Part shown: piece after piece, positions 1 through 5,606 of the stretch
Numbering within the stretch: the stretch's first letter is position 1
Layout: each line of letters opens with the position of its first letter
DNA from: Thermoplasmata archaeon
GTDB lineage: Archaea; Thermoplasmatota; Thermoplasmata; Lutacidiplasmatales; UBA184
Reading direction: 5' to 3'
DNA: 9,440 bases
Assembly (NCBI GenBank): GCA_021848165.1
Contig: JAJZMW010000108.1
Coordinates: forward strand, 1-9,440
Notes under the pieces: model-generated
What the model was told of the DNA's origin: nothing
Database searches by the model: none
What the model saw: the letters and a program-made list of their open reading frames with translations, nothing else
Made by a program: the position numbers and the translations under genes

Positions 1-792
1 GACCGTGAGCGCCTTCGCGTCGAGCGGGCCGGATCCGAGCGCGAGGATCCGCAGCCGTTGGGCCTCCCCCTGGGCCTCGAGGATCGTGGCGACCCGGGAC
101 CCTTCGGCCTCGAGGATCTTCGATTGCCGGACCCCTTCGGCCTGCAGGATCCGCGAGCGCTTCTGGCCCTCGGAGACGAGGATCGCGGAGCGCTTCTCCC
201 CGTCCGCCCGCAGGACGGCGGCGCGCCGCTGGCGCTCGGCGGAGGTTTGCTCCTCCATCGCCGCCTTGACCGGCCCGACCGGATCGACCTCCTTGATCTC
301 GACCGCCTCGACGCGCACGCCCCATCGGTCGGTCGCCTCGTCGAGGATGTCGCGGAGGCGGGTGTTGATCCGCTCGCGGTTGTAGAGGATCTCGTCGAGC
401 TCCATGTCGCCGATGACGCTCCGCAGCGTCGTCTGGGCGAGGGCGACCGTGGCGACGTGATAATCCTGGACCTGGAAGAGCGCCTTGGGAGAGTCGACGA
501 CCTTGATGTAAATGATCGCGTCGACGTTCGTCGGGGAGTTGTCCTTGGTGATGACCTCTTGGCGCGGGACCTCGAGCACTTGGGTCCGGAGGTCGATCTT
601 CATCACGCTCGAGATCGGGCTGACCGTGTTGAACCCCGGATTGAGGGTCCGCTTGTACGACCCGAGGTAGATCACGATCCCTTGCTGGTACGGCTGGATC
701 GTATAGATCGCGCGGTTGAGCAGGAGGAGCAGGACGATGATGACGACGACCCCGAGGAGCGCGATCTCGATGATGGTGACGGAGTCGACCAT
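1..792 (-). CDS. SPFH/Band 7 (stomatin-like) membrane protein, C-terminus cut by window edge
   Basis: Stomatin/prohibitin-family scaffold, expected to be membrane-anchored by its N-terminus and to oligomerise at the inner face of the cytoplasmic membrane. Reading leftward from ATG 792-790, 264 codons stay open to the window edge, so the gene is 3'-truncated here. Residues 5-25 form one strongly hydrophobic segment (VTIIEIALLGVVVIIVLLLL). The Band 7 domain follows at about 28-190, with recognisable stretches GIVIYLGSYKRTLNPGFN (38-55) and TTLRSVIGDMELDEIL (121-136). Residues 194-249 are built of 11-residue repeats carrying an A-E-G core, predicted to form a right-handed coiled coil. The nfeD gene ends 43 nt upstream, the classic stomatin-NfeD partnership. 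No Shine-Dalgarno precedes the ATG, but a TTAA island lies about 30 nt upstream, so it may be read from its own short-leader promoter as well as from nfeD. A slipin/stomatin is likelier than HflK or HflC, but the subfamily cannot be fixed without the C-terminus. Confidence 0.92.
   Translation of the reverse strand, partial: MVDSVTIIEIALLGVVVIIVLLLLLNRAIYTIQPYQQGIVIYLGSYKRTLNPGFNTVSPISSVMKIDLRTQVLEVPRQEVITKDNSPTNVDAIIYIKVVDSPKALFQVQDYHVATVALAQTTLRSVIGDMELDEILYNRERINTRLRDILDEATDRWGVRVEAVEIKEVDPVGPVKAAMEEQTSAERQRRAAVLRADGEKRSAILVSEGQKRSRILQAEGVRQSKILEAEGSRVATILEAQGEAQRLRILALGSGPLDAKALTV
46..213 (-). repeat. 33-bp periodic coding repeat (hendecad coiled coil in the SPFH protein)
   Basis: On the plus strand the heptamer gaggatc, or a close variant, recurs at about 43, 79, 112, 145, 178 and 211, giving steps of 36, 33, 33, 33 and 33 bp. 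It encodes consecutive 11-residue units of the SPFH protein (residues 194-249): LRADGEKRSAI, LVSEGQKRSRI, LQAEGVRQSKI, LEAEGSRVATI and the 12-residue LEAQGEAQRLRI. An 11-residue period fits a right-handed hendecad coiled coil, which the stomatin/flotillin C-terminal region is known to form. The repetition is at protein level with nucleotide echoes; it is not a mobile or satellite repeat. Confidence 0.8.
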
Positions 793-817
793 GTGGCCCT
801 GCGCAAGGGGCCGGGTC

Positions 818-825
818 GGTTAAGC
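818..825 (-). promoter_or_regulatory. possible TATA-like element before the SPFH gene
   Basis: On the minus strand the nfeD-SPFH spacer reads GCTTAACC, an AT island in otherwise GC-only DNA. It is centred about 30 nt upstream of ATG 792. Archaeal TATA boxes lie about 26 nt before the transcription start, so use of this one would give a leader of only a few nucleotides. It could be chance; read-through from nfeD may suffice. Confidence 0.35.
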
Positions 826-835
826 TCGTCGCCGG

Positions 836-1303
836 CTACTTGGTCGCGGGGTCGCGCGCGACCACGGTCAGGGAGACGCCCGCCCCCGCGACGACGCGGA
901 TCGGCGTCCCCTCGTCAATCGGCACGTCCGCGGTGGCCGACCAGATCTCCGAACCGATCCGGACCTTTCCTTTCAACGTATTCGGAACGACCTTCGCGAC
1001 GACGACCCCATCGCGCCCGACCTGGGTCCCGGTCGTCGTGGTCATGGGGGGGTGGCCCGGGGAGAGGTGACGATAGAACGGGATCTCCAGCAGCGCCGCC
1101 GCGATCGCGGCGAGGACGATGATGACGACCCCGAGCCAGGAATCGAGCAGAACGTTCGGGAGGAAGAGGTAGAGCACGCCCGCCGCGAGGAGCACCGAGC
1201 CCGGGATGAGCAACAGCGCGCCCGGGTGGAACAACTCGAAGCCGAAGAGGGCGACCCCGGCCAGCACCAAGATCCACCCGATCGCGCTTCCCAAGTCGAC
1301 CAC
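836..1303 (-). CDS. nfeD: short NfeD-family membrane protein (no protease domain)
   Basis: NfeD-like partner of stomatin/SPFH proteins, 155 residues. The start is GTG 1303-1301; the stop is TAG at 838-836. Three hydrophobic segments, about 8-22, 28-48 and 55-75, include the family-type run FELFHPGALLLIPGSVLLAAG. After a polar linker (PGHPPMTTTTG), residues about 94-150 form a small beta-rich domain (VGRDGVVVAKVVPNTLKGKV, WSATAD, EGTPIRVV) matching the NfeD OB-fold. The large NfeD forms carry an N-terminal ClpP-like serine protease; this protein is the short form and lacks it. The SPFH gene follows 43 nt downstream, as is usual for the pair, and the two products probably work as a membrane complex. 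The GTG start was chosen because it opens the first hydrophobic segment, lies next to purine-rich GGAGCGGAGCGGAAC, and has a TATA-like box about 34 nt upstream. The same frame stays open much further upstream, but there it crosses the HExxH gene and looks like shadow sequence. Confidence 0.9.
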   Translation of the reverse strand: MVDLGSAIGWILVLAGVALFGFELFHPGALLLIPGSVLLAAGVLYLFLPNVLLDSWLGVVIIVLAAIAAALLEIPFYRHLSPGHPPMTTTTGTQVGRDGVVVAKVVPNTLKGKVRIGSEIWSATADVPIDEGTPIRVVAGAGVSLTVVARDPATK

Positions 1304-1332
1304 GTTCCGCTCCGCTCCGCTAGCCGTACCGG

Positions 1333-1342
1333 GGTATATGGC
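1333..1342 (-). promoter_or_regulatory. TATA-like promoter element for nfeD
   Basis: The minus strand reads CGCCATATACC, by far the most AT-rich stretch in the 68-bp gap between the HExxH gene stop (1372) and nfeD. Its centre is about 34 nt upstream of GTG 1303, which predicts transcription starting a few bases before the start codon. It suggests that nfeD-SPFH has its own promoter and does not depend only on transcription from the metalloprotease gene. Confidence 0.6.
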
Positions 1343-1371
1343 GGTGCGCCGTGCCCCGGGAACGGCCCCGG

Positions 1372-2004
1372 CTAGCGAATGTAGGTCGCCGTGGAACCGG
1401 AGTCGAACCCCGGGACGATCCGCAGGCGCTGGCCATTCCCTCCCGGGGCCTGGGCGAGGAACGGATACATCCGCCAAAGATCCCCCTCCGCCATCCGGGT
1501 CGCGGGGTGTTCGGGTCCGAACGCCGTTCGGGTCACCTGCGCCGTGACCCCGCGAACGGAACGCTCGTCGAGATAACCGAGCGAGTGCAGGTACTCGTGC
1601 GCGAGGATGACGTAGACGAACGAGTTGAACTCGCGCAGCGACTCGGCGCGCGCCCGCATCGTTCGGACCAGCCCCTCGTTCAGGACGATGACGTTCCCGG
1701 TGACCTGCCAGTAGGCTCCGAGCCCGGGGGGCAGGTCGCTCAACGCCAGTCCCAAGCCGGGCCGCTCGATCCCGAGGACCCGTCGGACCGCGGCGCGCAC
1801 GATGCCGAAGACCCCGTCGTAGTCGAGCGACCGGTCGAGCCGGGCGGCGTCGCGGAACGGCGCGGGGGATATGCCGGTCCGCGACGGGGGGTCCGGCGTT
1901 CGTCGATCCGGGGCGGCGGGAGCGAGGGTCACGAGCATCGACCGAGCCAGGGGCCGGCGATTCATATCCCGGAGGTAGCCCTCGGGTGACCAGCGGGGGT
2001 CCAC
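1372..2004 (-). CDS. small HExxH zinc-metalloprotease-like protein
   Basis: Predicted zinc-dependent peptidase of unknown substrate, 210 residues from GTG 2004-2002 to TAG 1374-1372. A helix (residues about 127-147, FNSFVYVILAHEYLHSLGYL) carries HEYLH at 136-140, the zincin core, with H136 and H140 as zinc ligands and E137 as general base. G143 and D146 complete HExxHxxGxxD, the metzincin layout with Asp as third ligand as in snapalysin; E147 or H166 are alternative ligands. No signal peptide or membrane span is visible, so it appears cytoplasmic. The first 55 residues look disordered. The start is uncertain: GTG 2004 has GGGAGGG nine nt upstream, while ATG at 1965 and 1938 give shorter products that keep the whole core. 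It is divergent from rio1 and lies upstream of nfeD and the SPFH gene on the same strand. I do not recognise a named family. Confidence 0.75.
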   Translation of the reverse strand: MDPRWSPEGYLRDMNRRPLARSMLVTLAPAAPDRRTPDPPSRTGISPAPFRDAARLDRSLDYDGVFGIVRAAVRRVLGIERPGLGLALSDLPPGLGAYWQVTGNVIVLNEGLVRTMRARAESLREFNSFVYVILAHEYLHSLGYLDERSVRGVTAQVTRTAFGPEHPATRMAEGDLWRMYPFLAQAPGGNGQRLRIVPGFDSGSTATYIR

Positions 2005-2012
2005 CTCCCCCG

Positions 2013-2019
2013 CCCTCCC
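2013..2019 (-). promoter_or_regulatory. Shine-Dalgarno candidate deciding the HExxH gene start
   Basis: The minus strand reads GGGAGGG here. Its GGAGG core ends nine nt before GTG 2004, a workable spacing. Neither alternative ATG (1965, 1938) has a comparable motif at the right distance, which is why the longer form was chosen. The region is G-rich, so a chance match is possible. Confidence 0.4.
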
Positions 2020-2020
2020 G

Positions 2021-2033
2021 ATACCCTATCTCT
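2021..2033 (+). promoter_or_regulatory. TATA-like promoter element for the rio1 operon
   Basis: The sequence ataccctatctct lies 53-bp-gap side of rio1 and is the only AT-containing run between the HExxH gene and rio1. It is centred about 30-33 nt upstream of ATG 2058, so transcription would begin within a few bases of the start codon. No Shine-Dalgarno precedes that ATG, consistent with a leaderless or near-leaderless mRNA. Its reverse (GATAGGGTAT) could serve the divergent gene, but only if that gene starts at ATG 1965. Confidence 0.55.
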
Positions 2034-2057
2034 CCGTGCGGCTCGTCGCCCGCCACG

Positions 2058-2831
2058 ATGCCCCGCCCCGACGAGATCCTGTATCCGAGGCGCCCCGAGC
2101 GCACGGCGGACCGCCGCAAGGAGTCGATGCAGGGGAAGCTGCTCGACGAGTTCTTCGACCATCCGACGCTCCTCGCGGTCTCCCGGCTGATCTCCCACGG
2201 CTACTTCGAGTCGATCGACCATCCGATCTCCACCGGGAAGGAAGGGGGCGTGTTCCGCGCCACGAAAGGAGAGGGGTTCGTCGCCGTGAAGGTCTACCGG
2301 ATCGGCAACGCGACGTTCCGCCGGTTCCCCCCGCATGCGCTCGAGGAGCTCCGGCGGGAGGTCTCGATTCGGAACTTGCGCACGCTCATCCCCGCGTGGA
2401 CCCGACGCGAGCACACGATCCTCGCGCGGCTCCGGGAGGCGGGGGTGCGGGTCCCCGCGCCGCTCGGCTACTCGCGCAACGTGCTCGTCATGGAGTACAT
2501 CGGGGATCCCGGCGGGGCGGCCCCTCGGCTCAAGGACGCGGTCGTCGACGACCTGGACGCGCTCTACGAGGATCTCGTCGCCGAGATCCGCCGGATGTGG
2601 GAGCCCGGCGGCCTCGTCCACGGGGATCTGTCGCCGTACAACATTCTTCATTGGGGGGGCCGCATCGTCACGATCGACGTGGCGCAAGCGGTCTCGCGGG
2701 AGCATCCGCAGGCCCGCGAACTGCTCCGCCGGGACGTCGGCCACCTCGCGGAGTTCCTCACGCGCCGGGGCCGAAAGGTCAAGGCCGAGGAGTTCTTCGC
2801 CCGCGTCGCGCCTCCTTCGGCGGAGGCGTGA
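2058..2831 (+). CDS. rio1: RIO1-type serine/threonine protein kinase / ATPase
   Basis: Atypical kinase of the RIO1 family, which acts as an ATPase/kinase in late maturation of the small ribosomal subunit. 257 residues, the usual size of archaeal Rio1. Visible elements: nucleotide-binding loop STGKEGGV (58-65; the usual family form is STGKEANV), phosphate-anchoring lysine K78 in VAVKVYRIGNATF, hinge MEYIG (145-149), catalytic loop HGDLSPYN (188-195) with D190 and N195, and metal-binding D207 in IDVAQAV. The STGKE loop and the IDVAQ motif separate it from RIO2. ATG 2058 was chosen over an upstream in-frame GTG at 1986 because that extension is a low-complexity proline/serine stretch crossing the promoter, while PRPDEILYPRRPERT reads as a normal N-terminus. 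The KH gene starts 2 nt after the stop. Its product and this kinase both belong to the pre-40S/30S maturation pathway. Confidence 0.95.
   Translation: MPRPDEILYPRRPERTADRRKESMQGKLLDEFFDHPTLLAVSRLISHGYFESIDHPISTGKEGGVFRATKGEGFVAVKVYRIGNATFRRFPPHALEELRREVSIRNLRTLIPAWTRREHTILARLREAGVRVPAPLGYSRNVLVMEYIGDPGGAAPRLKDAVVDDLDALYEDLVAEIRRMWEPGGLVHGDLSPYNILHWGGRIVTIDVAQAVSREHPQARELLRRDVGHLAEFLTRRGRKVKAEEFFARVAPPSAEA
2809..2828 (+). promoter_or_regulatory. hairpin burying the Shine-Dalgarno of the KH gene
   Basis: CGCCTCC (2809-2815), loop TTCGGC (2816-2821) and GGAGGCG (2822-2828) form a perfect 7-bp inverted repeat. The right arm contains the GGAGG (2822-2826) that lies seven nt before ATG 2834. In the rio1 transcript the ribosome binding site would therefore be paired unless a ribosome finishing rio1 (stop 2829-2831) melts it. 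This suggests translational coupling of the KH protein to Rio1. The structure is seen in the sequence; the regulatory effect is inferred. Confidence 0.6.
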
Positions 2832-2833
2832 AC

Positions 2834-3412
2834 ATGCCGGTGCTCTACGCGAGGATCCCCGAGGATCGCGTCGGCGTCCTGATCGGCACCGGCGGCCGCA
2901 CCAAACAGGAGATCGCGCGGCGCACCCGCGCCCACATCGACGTCCGCGCGGAGGACGGCGAAGTCGAGATCCGATCGGCGGACACCGATCCCGATGCCGC
3001 GCTCCGGGCGCGCGACATCGCGCTGGCGATCGGCCGGGGCTTCTCGCCCGCGCGGGCCTTCCGGCTCGCGCGCGAAGGGACGATGCTCGCCGTCCTCGAC
3101 ATCAAGTTCGAAACGGGGAAGCGCGAGAAGGCGGCGCTGCGGAGGATCCGGGCCCGCGTCATCGGCACGCGGGGCCGGGCCCGCGAGCGGATCGAGGAGC
3201 TCTCGGGTTGTTCCGTCAGCGTCTACGGGTCGACGGTCGCTCTCATCGGCGACGCCGACCAGCTCGAGCGCGCCCGGCGCGCGGTCGAACTCTTGGTCCG
3301 GGGCAGCGAGCACTCGACCGTGTTCCACATGCTCGCCCGCCTTCGGTTCAGCGCGGCGCTGGCCGACGCCACGGCGCCCGACGAGGACCGGGTCGCGGAC
3401 GACGGGGGGTAG
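2834..3412 (+). CDS. twin KH-domain RNA-processing protein (archaeal Dim2/Pno1-Krr1 type)
   Basis: RNA-binding protein of the universal archaeal KH family related to eukaryotic Dim2/Pno1 and Krr1, which bind near the 3' end of small-subunit rRNA during its maturation. 192 residues. The first KH domain covers about 1-68 with its GxxG loop GTGG at 18-21 (VLIGTGGRTKQEI). The family signature GRGFSPARAFRL is at 67-78. A second KH domain spans about 85-165 with loop GTRG at 111-114 (VIGTRGRARERIEELSGC). The last 15 residues are an acidic disordered tail. The ATG lies 2 nt after the rio1 stop with GGAGG seven nt upstream, and priS begins 3 nt after its own stop. Pairing with rio1 is typical in archaea and supports the role. 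RNA target and partner proteins are inferred from the family. Confidence 0.93.
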   Translation: MPVLYARIPEDRVGVLIGTGGRTKQEIARRTRAHIDVRAEDGEVEIRSADTDPDAALRARDIALAIGRGFSPARAFRLAREGTMLAVLDIKFETGKREKAALRRIRARVIGTRGRARERIEELSGCSVSVYGSTVALIGDADQLERARRAVELLVRGSEHSTVFHMLARLRFSAALADATAPDEDRVADDGG

Positions 3413-3415
3413 CCG

Positions 3416-4666
3416 ATGGCGAAGATCGTCGCGCTCGACGGGGCCTCCCTCGCCTGGGCGCGCGGGCTGTTCGGGCGGTACTACCGGGAGCAGGAGGTAC
3501 CGCCTCCCGAGCGGCTCACGCGGCGCGAGTTTGCGGCGTTCCCGTTCGCCGCCGAGACCCTGATGCGACGCCATGCCGCCGTCCGCGGCCCCGAGGAGCT
3601 CCACCGGTTCCTGGAGCAGGAGGTTCCGCGCCACGTCTACTACTCCACGGCGTACTACCGCCATCCGGCCGAGCCGTCGATGGCCCAGAAGGAGTGGCTC
3701 GGCGCCGACCTGATCTTCGATCTGGACGCCGACCACCTGCGCGGGGCGGAGCGGCTCGACTACCCCGGGCAGCTCCGCCTCGTCAAGCAACGGCTGCGGG
3801 ACCTGGTGGAGGACTTCCTCCTCGGAGATTTCGGCGTCGATCCCCGGGCGATGGAGATCGTCTTCTCGGGCGGCCGAGGGTATCACGTCCATGTCCGCGA
3901 GGAGCGGTTCCTCTCGCTCTCGAGCCCCGAACGACGCGAGCTCGTCGACTACCTCAGCGGGCAGGGGTTCGACCCGGCGAGCGCGATCGAGCGCCGTCGG
4001 GAGGACGGCGCCCGCGCGGTCGGCGAGGCGACCGGAAGGCTGCCGCGCACGCGCCGGCTCGCGGAGCCCGACGCGCCGGGCTGGCGGGGGCGCACCACCC
4101 GCGCGCTGCTGGGACGGCTCGCCGGGTGGGCGGCCGGAACGTCGGACGCCTGCGCTCGCGAGATCGAGGAGCTCCTGGTCGCGGCCGGTCGGGCGCCCCG
4201 CGAGGCCCGCCGCGAGGCCGCGCATCTGGCCCGACGGCTGGTCGACAAAGGAGGCGCGGCGCGGATCGTCGGGGACCGGGAGCTGGCCGTGCCGAAGGAC
4301 GACGTGCCGGACGAACTTTTGGAGGCGCTGCTCCGCAGCGTCGCGATCACGATGCAGGGCGAGACCGACGCCCCGGTGACGACGGACGTTCATCGTCTCA
4401 TCCGTCTGCCGCGCTCCCTCCACGGCGGGACCGGTCTCGTGGTCCGCCCGGTCTCGCTCGAGCGCCTCGCCGATTTCGATCCGTTCCGCGATGCGACGGT
4501 CGCGTGGGAAGGATCCGTCCCGCTGACCTACGCGATCGACGCGAATTACCCGTTCGCCACCGGGGAGGTCCGCGCGCGGGCCGGCGGGAGCGACGAGCTC
4601 CCTACGGCGTCGGCGGCGTTCCTGGTCCTGCGGGGCGAGGCGGAGCTTCGGCCTTCACCGGGATGA
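3416..4666 (+). CDS. priS: DNA primase small (catalytic) subunit PriS
   Basis: Catalytic subunit of archaeal/eukaryotic-type primase, which with PriL makes primers at the replication fork. 416 residues from ATG 3416. The catalytic acidic pair is D102 and D104 in DLIFDLDADHL. The nucleotide-binding motif SGGRGYHVHV lies at 151-160. The third conserved block, TDVHRLIRLPRSLHGGTGL (323-341), brings catalytic D324 and the basic contacts. A helical, charged region at about 170-300 is typical of the family. The only cysteine is C246, so the zinc-knuckle found in some archaeal and eukaryotic small subunits is absent. It is the last gene of the rio1 operon, 3 nt after the KH gene. Its upstream ggggggt is only a weak ribosome site, so coupling is likely. 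The final 65 bp overlap the convergent FAH-family gene. Confidence 0.96.
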   Translation: MAKIVALDGASLAWARGLFGRYYREQEVPPPERLTRREFAAFPFAAETLMRRHAAVRGPEELHRFLEQEVPRHVYYSTAYYRHPAEPSMAQKEWLGADLIFDLDADHLRGAERLDYPGQLRLVKQRLRDLVEDFLLGDFGVDPRAMEIVFSGGRGYHVHVREERFLSLSSPERRELVDYLSGQGFDPASAIERRREDGARAVGEATGRLPRTRRLAEPDAPGWRGRTTRALLGRLAGWAAGTSDACAREIEELLVAAGRAPREARREAAHLARRLVDKGGAARIVGDRELAVPKDDVPDELLEALLRSVAITMQGETDAPVTTDVHRLIRLPRSLHGGTGLVVRPVSLERLADFDPFRDATVAWEGSVPLTYAIDANYPFATGEVRARAGGSDELPTASAAFLVLRGEAELRPSPG

Positions 4667-5606
4667 CCAGACGGCCGATCTTCTCGATGGACGCATCGAT
4701 CGAGTCGCCCGCCTGGAGCTTGCGGCTTTCCTTCCCGAACTCGTACCCCGGCGCGCCCGCGAGCGTCCCGAGGCTGATGACGTCGCCCGGCTCGAGGGTG
4801 ATCCCGCGCGACAGATGCGCCACGACCTCGGGGAGCCGGAAGATGTAGTCGCTGGTGTCGCCCTTCTGGCGAACGGTCCCGTTGACCTTGAGCTCCATCG
4901 CGAGGGGATACGGCTCCCCGAGCTCCTCCTTCGGGACGATCCACGGACCGACGGCCATCGAGGCGTCGAACCCCTTCCCCATCACCCAGTCGACGGGGCT
5001 GTCGGGCGGGTACTGCAGGTCGCGATAGCCCATGTCGAGGACGATCGTGAACCCCGCGACGTACCCCATCGCTTCCGAGGCGGCGATGTGCTTGCCGGTG
5101 CGCCCGATCACGGCCGCGAGCTCGAGCTCGACATCGGGGAACGTCCCGGCCGAGTGCAGGATCAAGCTCTCGCTCGGTCCGACCAAGCTGTTGAAGAAGC
5201 GGGCGAAGGCGTACGGCTGGCGGGGGATCGGCTTGTTCTGCTCGGCGACGTGGCTGCGCGAGTTGGTCGCGAGGCAGTAGATCTTCGTCCCCCGGATGAC
5301 CGGGGCGAGGAGCTTGACGCCCTCCTCCGGCTTGAACAGGTACCGCGCGCCGGTCGCCGCTCGGGGGGTCCACCCCATCTTCCGGCGGCGGTCGATGTAG
5401 TCGGTGATCTTGCGCGTGATCTCCACGGACTCCGCGCCACCGCTGAAGAAGGCGCGCATGTCGCGGAACCGGCTCGGGTCCGCCCCCTTGATGGGGTTGA
5501 CCCCGAAGTAGTCGCGGCAGGCCGTGTCGAGGTCGATGTACTCGTTCGCGTCGGTGAGCATCCCGAAGTGGAACTGGTCGGCGAGAGAAAAATGGACGAG
5601 CTTCAC
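4602..5606 (-). CDS. fumarylacetoacetate hydrolase (FAH) family protein
   Basis: Member of the FAH superfamily: metal-dependent enzymes that cleave C-C bonds in, or isomerise or decarboxylate, oxo-acids such as acylpyruvates. 334 residues from GTG 5606-5604, whose GTGA overlaps the reductase stop. An N-terminal region (1-105) precedes the catalytic FAH fold (about 108-316). Metal-ligand candidates are E160 and E162 in DVELELAAVIG and D191 in FTIVLDMGYRD. Other family stretches are KGFDASMAVGPWIV (211-224), VNGTVRQKGDTSDYIF (241-256) and LEPGDVISLGTLAG (271-284). The last 17 residues are proline-rich and overlap priS on the opposite strand. An upstream extension of the frame runs through the reductase gene and was rejected; MKLVHFS is a typical FAH N-terminus. 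It is the last gene of the fen operon. The substrate is not readable from sequence; an acylpyruvase- or homoprotocatechuate-type reaction are both possible. Confidence 0.9.
   Translation of the reverse strand: MKLVHFSLADQFHFGMLTDANEYIDLDTACRDYFGVNPIKGADPSRFRDMRAFFSGGAESVEITRKITDYIDRRRKMGWTPRAATGARYLFKPEEGVKLLAPVIRGTKIYCLATNSRSHVAEQNKPIPRQPYAFARFFNSLVGPSESLILHSAGTFPDVELELAAVIGRTGKHIAASEAMGYVAGFTIVLDMGYRDLQYPPDSPVDWVMGKGFDASMAVGPWIVPKEELGEPYPLAMELKVNGTVRQKGDTSDYIFRLPEVVAHLSRGITLEPGDVISLGTLAGAPGYEFGKESRKLQAGDSIDASIEKIGRLVIPVKAEAPPRPAGPGTPPTP

Noticed and set aside
58..1122. Plus-strand open frame opposite the SPFH and nfeD genes
   Set aside because: Asp/Arg/Leu-rich shadow with a run of acidic residues and no fold; the minus strand gives clear SPFH and NfeD proteins.
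1356..1371. Possible terminator hairpin after the HExxH gene (CCGGG / CCCGG)
   Set aside because: Only 5 bp, no T-run after it, and expected by chance in this composition. No convincing terminator was found anywhere in the window.
1304..2119. Upstream extension of the nfeD frame giving a 427-residue protein, possibly a long NfeD with a protease domain
   Set aside because: The extra sequence is Arg/Pro/Gly-rich, shows no ClpP-like serine protease motif, and crosses the HExxH gene read in another frame.
2648..4423. A 591-codon open frame antisense to rio1, the KH gene and priS
   Set aside because: Composition is typical of the reverse of a GC-rich gene, with no recognisable motif.
2335..4848. 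An 837-codon open frame on the plus strand across rio1, the KH gene and priS
   Set aside because: Its product is almost all Arg, Ser, Gly and Pro with no domain; three well-recognised genes occupy the same DNA in other frames. It is a high-GC shadow.
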